Shown: positions 22,175-31,442, counted from the stretch's first letter. The stretch: DNA of 64,000 nt from Viola odorata (GCA_963691705.1 OY829541.1:11030564-11094563), one strand, 5' to 3'. A program made the numbers and translations. The notes: a model not told the origin generated them from the letters alone.

Positions 22175-24303
22175 TTAGGTTCCCTCCCCCGAGGGACCAG
22201 AAGAACCGTTGTCACCTTTGCTAATCTCACCCATCACGATAGATATGTAATCAGCTACCTGGGCCGGATCCGAAGGGTTACCTTTGAAACGGGCCGCAAA
22301 TCCAGAAACGAAGGCCTCCAGAACCCTCTTCCTCCATAACTCTTCCTTTAATGGCGCCCTAGCAGACCCCTCATCTCGAGCAAGTATCTCTTCGCGGAGA
22401 AAGAGATTTTTCTTCTTTTCTAGCGCCAATTCTGCCTCCAGAACCTCTATCTTAGCTTTCCCGATAGACTTTTCTCTGTTCAATTCTGTTTGGGACGATT
22501 CACAGAGACGCGTCAGCAACCTAGAGTGCTCCACCGCCTTTTCAAGCTGCACCTTCGCAACACATAATGCGCTGGAAAAATTATGTGACTCGCGATCGTG
22601 AATTTCGAATTGATAATTAAAATGGCGGAAGAAGTCCAGAGAATCATTCAGAATACGGCGAAAGCGTGCCGAGGGAGGGAGTTGAAGAAATTCCTCTTTC
22701 TCCTTTTTGGAGCTCAGCATCTCTCCTATCAAGGGTGCAGTAAACTCATCTCGAGAAAAAGGTTGGGGAACCCCGACAGCGCGAAGGGCATCAAAGCAAA
22801 ACCCTGCAAGATTCATACGGTAGGCCGGGACCCCGTTAGGACCGCCGTAGGCGAGATTGATCGATGGAGGTGGAGAAGAGCCCTGGGAAAAAGTACTCTT
22901 GATAGGAGTAAAAAACAGATGTGGAGTAACCCTAGGCGGTAGCTCAGTAGTCGAATTCGCAACAGGATGCGTGACCACTACGTCAGGAATACAATGAAAA
23001 ATCGGAGAATCAGGAGCGTCAGATATGGGAGGAGGACATTCCATCGGTAGGGCCTCTCCCTCAGTAGAACAAGTTTTTTCTAACGCCTCAGCGGCTTCCG
23101 TTGGCTGAGAGGCGCCTGCCTCAGACGAAACAGCAGGCGTAGAAACAGTTGCCACATCCGCAGGAGATGTCCCGGTAGCTTGTCCGCTAGTGGCCACTCC
23201 AAGTTTTTTCCGACGCTGGGAAGCAGCAAGGGAAGAAGCGTGGCAAAGGTCTGACTTAGCATCCGCATCCTCATCATCGCTAGTAATTACCGTCGTTGCA
23301 ACTGGGCTGGAGTCCATCCTCTTGCGACGCTCCGGTAGCCAATTTTCCACAAAGTGAGAAGCTCGCGCAGAGCTAACGGGCCTTCGCCCTCCCCGGGCAA
23401 CCGTCTTAGTTCTCTTCCTCGGAGGAGGAACGCTACCCCGACTAGAGCCCTCGGCCGGAGGCGAGGCCGGTAAAGTTTGAAGCGGCGTTACGATCAGAGG
23501 AGTACCATTGTCACCTGGGAATCAACCGTTAGCTTCTTATAGCAAGCAAAGCATGCGATGACCAAAGAAAAGAAAGTGTGGAAAGAAATAGGCTCACCCA
23601 TAACGCACTCTTCCAGAGGTTTGAACAGAGCAAAGGCGCGAATGCGGTAATGAGTATTCTCGTCTAACAAAGCGTTAGCCTGGTCCAACTCAGTTCTGGA
23701 CAATATCGCGGGATTCGTCCAAACGGGGCCTATCAGTTCCTGATTGAAATTAACACGCCATAAACGGGACGGTAGCTCTAGAATAAAGAAACTGCTTTTC
23801 CAATCAGCTACACCCTTCTTGAAGCCGTGGAAACGTTGCCAAAACGACTGCACGAGCGCATCATCCCACCGGGGAGTAATCTCGATTAAACAATTGTGGC
23901 AAATCATGCTAAATAATTTGCGAAACAAATTGATAGATGGGGTAAAAATGTTCTTTAACTCGCAAACGCGAAGAAAAGCATAAACCGCACACCAGGAGGA
24001 AGGAGTTATCTGGGCAGGATTAAGGCTATACTCTCGCAGCAGAGTTAGTATCGACTCATGAACGGGAAAGCGGAAACCATAAAGGAACATCTTAAAGTAA
24101 AGAAGCCTACTGTGGCCCCACGCTGGATTATGAAGCCGCATATCACTTCCAGGGATAGAAGGCTCATGCCCAGGAGGAAAGGTAATACCATGTTCCTCCA
24201 ATTCGGCTTTCAGAACCACGTCGCATGTAAAAATGCTCGGTGATTGGGCGACCTCTGGATCCATGGGCCTAGAGATAATCTGGCGAGGTCTATTCCTAGC
24301 CAT
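22175..24303 (-). CDS. E4 antisense gene B: globular domain plus coiled-coil protein, 681 aa, two exons
   Basis: Exons 24303-23598 and 23514-22175, joined across an 83-bp intron (GTGAGC...CCCAG). Starts MARNRPRQIISRPMDPEVAQ. The N-terminal domain spans residues about 25-200. It shares with A the order YFKMFLYGFRFPVHE, LNPAQITPSSWCAVYAFLRV, DWKSSFFILELPSRLWR, so A and B look like distant paralogues. The middle is Ser/Thr/Pro-rich with basic patches (PPRKRTKTV, PERRKRMDSS). Residues about 545-620 form a coiled coil (KAKIEVLEAELALEKKKNLF), followed by a short conserved tail. The intron position and phase match those of A intron 1 and B'. The domain resembles the plant transposon-derived Transposase_28/mobile-domain group (from memory). 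Role unknown; nuclear location inferred. Confidence 0.75.
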
Positions 24304-24799
24304 AGCAAACCAACAAAAAAAGAAATCGGAGAAGGGTCGAATTGGTACCTTAAAAGAGAAAAATCGCAGAGAAATAGGCGGACAATGGCGAGCGGCCGGA
24401 AAGGTATTCGGAGAAGAAGATGAAGGAAGACAAAAAGGAAAAAATTCGAAGTGAGGGCAAAAGTTTTGAAAAAACGGAGAATGGCCCTTCTTAAAGGATA
24501 AAAATGCCACCGCATTAATTGAGGCACCAATCGGGCGAAGACGCGTGTCAAAGAAGTTGGCCACGTGGAAGCGCATTAAAGAAATTTGAAAAAAGAAATT
24601 TATTTTGAGTAACTCCCCAAAAGGGCGACAGTGTTGACTCAGTCAGAGTAACCGCGAAGCGATTGCCTCAGTCAGACCAACCGCTCACGTTAGCTATCAC
24701 CAAGGACCAGCAGGCTAACGAAAATAACGACAAAAATGAAAAGACAGAAAGCGTCATTTTATTCATAAAACGCCAACAGGCGGGTACAATGCAAAGTGG
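24304..24799 (-). other. E4 spacer between antisense genes C and B
   Basis: Minus-strand leader of B, with an open frame running in-frame upstream to 24576 that may be leader. It also holds the 3' region of C. No separate gene. Includes a TTTTTATCCTTTAAG word (plus about 24494) as a possible weak core promoter. Confidence 0.4.
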
Positions 24800-25222
24800 C
24801 TAATCCTCATCAGGCCAATAAATGCCATGGTGATAAACCCCGTCATCATCAAGAAAGGGCATCTTCCCGTCAGCATTCGGGACAGGTTTGTCTGCCTCCC
24901 TTTCTGGGCAGGATCCTGACGGGCCTGACTTTCCTTTGATACTCGAATCTGCCAACCCCGCACCAGCATTGGTGGGAAAAGAATTATTCAACGAACAATC
25001 AAGGGAAGGAAAGCGTTTGCCACCCTCTTGAATAGCAGAACCAGAAGAAGCCAAAGTCGCGAGGGGCGCCTTGGGAGTTCGTTTCCCCTGCCTCTTACGA
25101 CCTTTTCGGCGGACCGGAGGCCTCCATGGTGGCGAAAGAGGGGGATGATCTGAGTCCGGTGAAGTCGGGGGAGTCGGCAAGGAGTCGCGATCCATGGAAC
25201 TCAAGAAATAAAAATCTGCCAT
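24800..25222 (-). CDS. E4 antisense gene C: small acidic-tailed protein, 140 aa
   Basis: Single open frame from ATG 25222 (MADFYFLSSMDRDSLPTPPT) to a stop at 24800. The order is a Pro/Ser-rich acidic start (PTSPDSDHPP), a basic block (RRKGRKRQGKR, residues about 38-48), a low-complexity middle, and an acidic, aromatic tail (FLDDDGVYHHGIYWPDED). C' of E2 shares the start, the basic block (RRGRKRSKRR) and the YW-DED tail, while the middle diverges. This points to selection on the two ends. No membrane segment or known domain. A TATATAAA box lies upstream. Function unknown; the basic block could be a nuclear signal. Confidence 0.6.
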   Translation of the reverse strand: MADFYFLSSMDRDSLPTPPTSPDSDHPPLSPPWRPPVRRKGRKRQGKRTPKAPLATLASSGSAIQEGGKRFPSLDCSLNNSFPTNAGAGLADSSIKGKSGPSGSCPEREADKPVPNADGKMPFLDDDGVYHHGIYWPDED

Positions 25223-25737
25223 GTGACCTGCAAAAGCAAAAATGCAAAAGAGAAGGAAAAGGATGAAGATGAACAGGAAAGGAAAAGCAACCCCCCTTTA
25301 TATAGCCGAGTAAGCACTTCGACCCTCGTGCAGACCCCTGAAAAATCAATTAAGACGCTTGGGAAAAATAACTGCAATTATAGAATCCGATCCGCCATAG
25401 GCACATCTGCTCGTCGAACGCGCTAATCAAAGGGCACCAAATAACTGCCCAACCACCTGCCGCTGAAAAGACGGCCCTGTAATAGTCAAGACAGATCATT
25501 CATTGCTAATTCCCAGAACACGACCACTGCAGTACAATGTCCCGAGTAAGACCCATTTTCAGTTGGGCTCATGACAAATAATTCCAACCAATGTAGCAAG
25601 CAACCAAGCAAGAAAAAAAAAAGGAGGAGACTTGGGAAAAAGCAGAGACAGCTATTTATTTATGGCCAGGTGGCCTTAGCGTTCAAATATGTACAAGAAA
25701 CATAAGGAAAAACAATGAGAAGAAGCAAAGCCAGCGG
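25223..25737 (-). other. E4 spacer between antisense genes D and C
   Basis: Holds the C core promoter and, at 25554-25569, CATTTTCAGTTGGGCT followed by CATGACAAATAATTCC. This looks like a decayed copy of the internal-LTR junction at 26298-26330 (same 16 bases, then TATGATAACAATTC). No gene seen. Confidence 0.5.
25307..25314 (-). promoter_or_regulatory. TATA box upstream of gene C
   Basis: Reverse complement TATATAAA in GGCTATATAAAGGGG, about 85 bases upstream of the gene C ATG. Confidence 0.55.
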
Positions 25738-26121
25738 TCAGATATTGGACCCAGCATCATCTTCCCCTGGCACAACGGGAACCTCCCTTAAAGCGTCAGC
25801 AACGGAGGTCAGTTCGGCAGAGCAGGCTCTCATGCCCTTTAGGCAGCAGGCCAGCAGATCTTTCCTCTGCTGCAGCATCGAGGCCACCACATCAAGGTGA
25901 TCAGTGATAGTGGCCAGTTTCGCCAGACTCTCTAGGGGACTAAAATCCTCCAAAGTTATTCCCAGCTGTCTAGACAGAATAGGGGTTAGCACCCCCTACA
26001 ACTCCAAGACATCCTCGGAGGTCTTGGTGATCATCCTCTCCAGGAAGCCGATGTCACCCTCAGTAAGATTCTTCAGGGTCAGAGTTTTGGAGATCAGGAA
26101 ATTGCGAGTCAGTTCATCCAT
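25738..26121 (-). pseudogene. E4 antisense gene D (one nonsense codon)
   Basis: ATG 26121 (MDELTRNFLISKTLTLKNLT), 127 codons, with one TAG at about 25996 where D' of E2 has CAG (Gln). Otherwise it is open to the end (VPGEDDAGSNI). Blocks shared with D' include FLERMITKTSEDVLEL, LEDFSPLESLAKLAT and MLQQRKDLLACCLKGMR. Likely all-helical; function unknown. First gene of the antisense cassette, about 195 bases from the 3' LTR. Confidence 0.6.
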
Positions 26122-26181
26122 GGCGAAATATGAAAAGAAAGGACGTGAAAATGCGAAGAAACTAGTGCAGAGAAACCTCTG

Positions 26182-26188
26182 ATTTATA
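26182..26188 (-). promoter_or_regulatory. TATA box upstream of gene D
   Basis: Reverse complement TATAAAT in TCTATAAATC, about 60 bases upstream of the D ATG. Conserved in E2 at 56646-56652. Confidence 0.5.
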
Positions 26189-26315
26189 GATCCTGACAAA
26201 AAACCGTCAGGACCGACTTCTGATGCAGAACCACCCCGGTACTCAGAGGGACTCTCCATAAGAGAAGGAACGTTAGCCCTTGGTAAACACTCGGGCTCAT
26301 TTTCAGTTGGGCTTA

Positions 26316-26885
26316 TGATAACAATTCACCTAAAAGAAAGGGTACTTTCGTCTATCACCTAGTGGGAAAGGACATAGCCACCGTTTCGCACCGCCGCGGT
26401 AGGGACAAGGTTAATACCTCCCCCGAAGGCTAATGCTATGAGGGCTAACGATGCCCTACCGGCTCCTCTCACAGACCTCTTGGATGGCTCAAGGAGTTAT
26501 CTCCCCCCCAGGGGAAACCACGCGTCAGGAAGAACGCTCCGGCCATTATCCTACCGTGGCAATATCTACCTATACCCCTACCGCCAAGGTAGCGTGTCAC
26601 GATAAGGGCGAACCACAAACCCTAACGCGAGCGATAGCTCCATACTCGTTTACACGGGCGGGAACGCCCCATTCTCCTATAAATACCTCCCCCACAAAGG
26701 AGGCAGGTAAGCATACACTACTGGCCTAAACTCTGCCAAATTCAGTACTCATACTGACTTAAGCATCGGAGTGTTTCCGCCAGAGACCCCTCCGGTGCAT
26801 TCCAGGTACCGCGGACCGTCGTGAGCACTGATCTGAGAGGAGCCGTTCCACCATACATCCTTCGGCAGAAGACAAATTATTATCA
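26316..26885 (+). repeat. E4 3' LTR
   Basis: 570 bp, same length as the 5' LTR, followed by TTTTA. Substitutions relative to the 5' LTR are mostly C/T and G/A changes. The upstream junction CATTTTCAGTTGGGCTTA replaces a normal polypurine tract. Confidence 0.92.
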
Positions 26886-26890
26886 TTTTA

Positions 26891-27470
26891 CAAATGATTT
26901 CTCAAATTTTTCCACATTTCATAAATGATTTCTCAAATTTTTCCACATTTTACAACTGATTTCACAATTTTTCCACATTAATAAATTTTTCCCCAATTTT
27001 TTTTTTGGGTTTACAAATTTTCCTAATTGAAATTTTTTTTCCGCAAATCTTCCACATTAAAAATCCTTTTCTGCAAAATCTCCACATTGGCAAAATTTTC
27101 AGCAAAATGTCACATTTGCAAAAAATTTCTCAATTTCTCCATATTAGCGAGTCTTTTTGCAATGTCTCCATGTTTGCAAAAATTTTCACAATTTTTTCAA
27201 CATCTATAATTTTTTCTGCATTTTTTCCGCGTGTTAAATTTTTTTGCAACTTTTCCACATGTCACATTTCTCCACAATTTTTCCACGTATGCAATGATTT
27301 CCACATTTGTCCCATGTTTGTAATTTTCTCCGCAATTCTTCCATATTCGCAATTATTTCCTCATTTTTTTCCATGTTCGCGATTTTGTTATGTCTGCAAT
27401 TTTTCCATATTTTACTCTTCTAATGTATTAAATCCTTATCTTAATCTATTCGTGATTTAGATGCTACTGA
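26891..27470 (+). repeat. E3 internal T-rich degenerate tandem repeat
   Basis: Successive phrases such as TTTTTCCACATTT and ATTTCTCAAATTTTTCC recur about every 25-35 bases with heavy drift. No gene. It continues E3 right after the E4 duplication. Confidence 0.6.
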
Positions 27471-27906
27471 TTTGTTTCTTTTTTTTTCCTACCTACAAAA
27501 CAAAGGCGAGAAAGGAAGCATCGCACAAGGAGGCAACCCGTGGGAGACAACCCACATGTTCTTCTCAAATATTTCAATTTTTGTCAGTTTTCATTTTTAA
27601 TTCTGAATTTTGGGATATCCTTCCCTCCAGACTTACTATTTGATTCCCTTTTTATTTCAGGTGCAATAAGACTTGTAAACTGGGGGGCAAGCAATTGAAA
27701 TGACAACCAGGAGAAGGCATCAGGGAACCTCAATGATGGAGCTCACTTTACTGGGGGGGCAAGGCATAGTGAGCGGTAAGTCGCCACAAAGAGCTCGTTA
27801 CATCCATCCTCCCCTTGCATTCAGATCATCACTACTCAGCAAAACGGAGGAGACGTCTTCCTACCAGCACTAGAAAGATCTCCATCAGAAAATTTACTGT
27901 CATGAA
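27471..27906 (+). other. E3 internal, no recognised gene
   Basis: Includes two purine words, TGGGGGGCAAG (27681) and TGGGGGGGCAAGG (27752), resembling the E3 polypurine tract. No gene supported. Confidence 0.4.
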
Positions 27907-28290
27907 ATGCTCTTTGCCAACAGTTTCTCATCTTGGGGAAGAAACAGAGAAATGATAGATGTGTGCCCTCCAGGGGTCTCAATCCACGTACTTGATGCAC
28001 TCTGGCTCTGTGCTACAATGACATTTACGCCCTATATAGCGTCCGACTGCAAATTCAAAATTCAAACATGGCCAAATCTTTCATGTTTTGAATTTGATCA
28101 CCACAATCATTCACTACAAAATCTCTTCATGTACAGACACGATGATGATACTGTGAAGATCAATCCTCTAATTTGTGAGCCACGAGATGTTGGTTTCAGG
28201 GGTGATTTTATCCGCGATCCCTCGCTGCAAAAAACTGAAATATTGGAGCTTCTCTTTGAAAAGAAATGGCCGGTTAGCTTCTCCCAATAA
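27907..28290 (+). CDS. Unidentified 127-codon ORF in E3
   Basis: Starts MLFANSFSSWGRNREM and ends FEKKWPVSFSQ. Composition is ordinary for a folded protein (mixed charged and hydrophobic, e.g. MYRHDDDTVKINPLICEP and GFRGDFIRDPSLQ), unlike the low-complexity frames elsewhere in E3. No family recognised. It lies in the part of E3 where a coding element would have gag. Its TAA overlaps the ATG of the next short frame (TAATG). Could be a fragment of a captured gene or an element-specific protein. Confidence 0.35.
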   Translation: MLFANSFSSWGRNREMIDVCPPGVSIHVLDALWLCATMTFTPYIASDCKFKIQTWPNLSCFEFDHHNHSLQNLFMYRHDDDTVKINPLICEPRDVGFRGDFIRDPSLQKTEILELLFEKKWPVSFSQ

Positions 28291-28625
28291 TGACTGACCA
28301 AGATTTCTTTTCCACCACTCCAAATGATGTTCAAGCCGTACTTCTTGAACAAATCATCAGCAATCGACCATCCCCTAGCGTAGAAGATGTCTCCTCGCCA
28401 AGAGAAGTCGAGGAGCGAATCATGAAAAATCTTAAGATGATTCTTCAGTCACCAAAATAAGCTGGTTTCTTTGTAGAACGTCTTGCATTTGCAAACAACC
28501 AGTCTCAAGGGTCAGTCCAAGTTTGTCTTTCCTTGGAAATCCTACCAAGTCCAGAAACAATTCAGCCAATCATAAGACAGAATCTACAGGGAGATTGTTC
28601 ATTCAAGGAGTCATCAGGCTGCGAT
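28290..28625 (+). pseudogene. Second unidentified reading frame in E3, interrupted
   Basis: ATG at 28290 overlaps the stop of the preceding ORF (TAATG). 56 codons (MTDQDFFSTTPNDVQ to LKMILQSPK) end in TAA at 28459; the same frame then stays open to about 28625 (FVERLAFANNQSQ, EILPSPETIQPI). Composition is protein-like. No family recognised. Overlapping stop/start suggests the two frames derive from one transcript or from one frameshifted gene. Confidence 0.3.
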
Positions 28626-29454
28626 CGGCTATGATGGAACTGTTAGAAATGTTTGCAGCAACACTATCATCCAATTCGAACATGAATGATACTGGATCAG
28701 GATCAGGAAGCTGATTTCCCGCTGGTGAACCTGTCAGATTGTCAGCTTCTACTTGCTGCGCATATTAGAGAAGTCCATTTACCTCTCTACCTCTTTAATT
28801 TTTCGTACAATCATTCTGCATTCATTACCGCATTGGGGGCAACTATTTTTTTAATTCATAAAATTCATGTGAAATTGCTAAGAATTTTTGACTTTATAGA
28901 CTGTGAATAAAGATTCCTTGAATAAAATCCACAATACCCCTAAATTGTCATACTCCCCTAAGACAATGAGCAGTGCTCGATTGACATGGCTAACTGGAGG
29001 TAAGGTGCACAATGAGCATGGAAGGAAAAGAAATCTCCGAAGATTATTGACGGCCAGTATTGGAAGGAGATCAAAAAACTTCGACACTACTGATTTTCGT
29101 GTCTAGGGCCAAGATAGTCTAGAGAGTCTTTTGCATGATTTTCTATTCCGTTATTTTTAAAAGGAAAGATCAGAGGACTCGTTGCTTGAAACCTTGTCAT
29201 CTCACTGACATGAAATGCAAAAATGCTTCAATTTTGACTCCATACCATACTACGGGGGCAAATAAATGGGATTAACATGATCAATATTTGCAAGAGTACG
29301 ATCCTGGTACTCTTTAAACATCCAATCTTTCATAAACCTAAAGTTTCGGTACTTAATGCCAGAATTTGCAAATGGAGCATTCACCTCTGTGTTGTTGAAA
29401 CATTCTTGGATTCATGTTAAAAAGAAGAAGGAAAGAAAAAGAAAAATTGTTCTT
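28626..29454 (+). other. E3 internal, no recognised gene
   Basis: AT-rich. Contains TTGGGGGCAACT (28832) and CGGGGGCAAAT (29253), again like the polypurine tract. Short open frames only. Confidence 0.4.
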
Positions 29455-29725
29455 GCAATGCTTTGGTATTTTTGCCTCAGCAAGTGAAAATATCCAAAGA
29501 ACTATCTCTGAATAAAACCGGCCAAACGGACAAAACATGTCTTGATATTTTTGCCTCATCAAGCAAAAATATTCAAGAAACTATATGTCAACTGACAAAA
29601 CATGTCTTGATATTTTTGCCTCATCAAGCGAAAATATTCAAGAAACTACATGTCAATAGACAACACATGTCTTGATGTTTTTGCCTCAGCAAGCGGAAGC
29701 ATTCAAGAAACTACATGTCCAAAAT
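29455..29725 (+). repeat. E3 65-bp tandem repeat
   Basis: CATGTCTTGATATTTTTGCC occurs at 29536, 29601 and 29666, exactly 65 bp apart, with a partial copy before. Each unit contains CCTCATCAAGC and ATATTCAAGAAACTA. Confidence 0.8.
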
Positions 29726-30009
29726 GCTGGTATAATAAACAAAAAGGAAAAATAACTAAGAAAAGACAATCGATGAATCAAAAGAATGAAAAGTAAACGG
29801 TTGTTGTTCTGTTTCAGTTTGCACGATTCTGTCATGAAGCACCTGAATTTTTGGTTTATGTAAGCTTGGATATTTGGGGTATTGGTTAGGCCTCAATAGT
29901 AAGGATTTGGAGTTATAAGTTGAATCGTTTAAAGCACTCTGTGTAAGTAAGATATTTGGTTTCCTTGCAAAGTATTCTCTGATTTTTCCTTTTCTGTATG
30001 CGGGGAATT
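29726..30009 (+). other. E3 internal, between the 65-bp array and E5
   Basis: No gene. Ends in GAATT (30005-30009), the E5 target duplication. Confidence 0.5.
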
Positions 30010-30304
30010 TGTTAGCCCAAGGGGTATTCGAACCTATTTTGATGATGTATAACACACAAATTAATTAGTCTACTAATTCAATTTTAAGTGAGAATGTATT
30101 TTCAGTTTGCGATCAAGACTTTAAGAAAGCAACAATTCATCAAATCGCAAGCGTGAAGATCAAGTGTTTTTGAGCTTATTCTTGTAAGTATGATTTCACT
30201 CTAACACTTGATTTATGTTCTAGTACCTCAAGAATTTAGTGTCAAAAGGTTTTGGGTCAAAATAAGTTTTGAAAAACGTTTTAAGTATTTCGGATCAGAT
30301 GTTT

Positions 30305-30616
30305 AAACGTGAATCACGTTTAGGGTTAAACGTGAATCACGTTTAGGGTTAAACGTGAATCACGGTGAGAGATTTTCTCTAACCGTGATCACGGTTGGTC
30401 CTAACCGTGATCACGTTTGTCTCGTGTCAAAACACCATTTTACATCCGAAGGTAGCGTGAATCACGTTAAGGGTGTTAACGTGATCACGGTTACTCAACC
30501 GTGATCACGGTAAGACCTAACCGTGAATCACGTCAGTCTGTAACGGCTAGTTTTTCAAAAGCTGTAGGAGCTTGTCCTAACCGTGAATCACGGTTGTTCC
30601 TAACCGTGATCACGGT
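30305..30616 (+). repeat. Palindrome array in the E5 5' LTR
   Basis: About eleven copies of CGTGATCACG or CGTGAATCACG with flanking A/T or CC/GG. Several form the perfect 16-bp palindrome AACCGTGATCACGGTT. The 3' LTR array (about 36737-37012) has about nine. Confidence 0.85.
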
Positions 30617-30710
30617 TAGAAGCAGACAAGTTCCAACAGTCACTTTGTCCACTTAAAACGGTCATTTTTGTTCCCATACCCTCTTGTCCGATTCTTCCTC
30701 TATCAAAGAC

Positions 30711-30718
30711 TATAAATA
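30711..30718 (+). promoter_or_regulatory. E5 LTR TATA box
   Basis: TATAAATA about 95 bases after the palindrome array, which then sits where an upstream regulatory region would be. The 3' LTR copy is at 37098-37105. Confidence 0.7.
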
Positions 30719-31428
30719 CTCATCCTAGATGAGTAGAACAATAGGAAGAAAAAGAGAAAAACTTAAGAAACCTTCAAACACATTTTTACATTTTACAAGC
30801 TCACTCAAATCAGATTTTCACAAAGCAAGTGTTCTAAAAACGATTTTATCCATCTTGCTTCATCTTGTCAAGCTTGTCTTCTGGGTTCTTCTTGAGGTAA
30901 CTTTGAATATTTATTGGTGTTGGCTTGGAATCATATATTCATATATTTTGTACACCAATTTGTTTGTTGCATTTTGATACAATTCCATTGTTAAGGTTTG
31001 AAAAGTGTACCTAACACTTTTGGGTTAAGGGTAGTGTTCTCATCCCACTGAAAGAGAACTTAGGTTTGTGGTTGAGCCCTTGAAAAGCCATAGGTTATAG
31101 TTGTGCCTTGAAAAACTATTGGTAGGTTGTTAGTGAGCCTTGGAAAACTAATTGTAAGGTTGTTGGTGAGCCCCGGAAAACCAAATTCTAAGGTTGTTGA
31201 GCTGAACCCGTAAAAGCTCTAGTGAATAGCAAGGATTGCATTCAGAAATCCTAAGAGGAGGACTCTTAGGTAGTGGAGTACAATTCAGTTGTGAATTGGA
31301 ACCACTATACATCTTGTGTTGTGCTTTCCTTCCTTCCCTTGTGTGCAGAAAGTTTGAAGATTTGAAAAGGATTTAGAAAGGGACTATTCACCCCCCCCCC
31401 CCTCTAGTCCATATATTGATTTATCAAT

Positions 31429-31442
31429 TGGTAGCGGGGCGA
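31429..31442 (+). other. E5 primer binding site
   Basis: TGGTAGCGGGGCGA, two bases after the LTR end TTATCA. Resembles, but differs from, the common copia site TGGTATCAGAGC for initiator tRNA-Met. Confidence 0.5.

Larger units (their letters stand above)
12413..26885 (+). mobile_element. E4: Tat/Retand-type Ty3/gypsy retrotransposon (inner) with antisense cassette
   Basis: Two 570-bp LTRs (12413-12982, 26316-26885) with TGATAA/TTATCA ends and perfect TTTTA duplications (12408-12412, 26886-26890). They differ at roughly a dozen positions by eye. Total 14,473 bp. The layout matches E2: PBS, gag, protease, RT, RNase H, second RNase H, integrase, short repeats, antisense genes A, B, C, D, 3' LTR. 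Sense coding is broken by two single-base shifts, one stop and a deletion joining RNase H to the integrase core. Antisense A, B and C are open. Inserted into the E3 leader. Confidence 0.92.
30010..31426 (+). repeat. E5 5' LTR
   Basis: 1417 bp with a palindrome array (30305-30616), TATAAATA at 30711-30718 and a poly-C run near 31391. Matches 36442-37808. Confidence 0.92.

Noticed and set aside
30729..30977. 82-codon frame just after the E5 TATA box, identical in the 3' LTR
   Set aside because: Starts about 11 bases after the TATA box, so upstream of the likely transcript start; identity reflects the young LTR pair.
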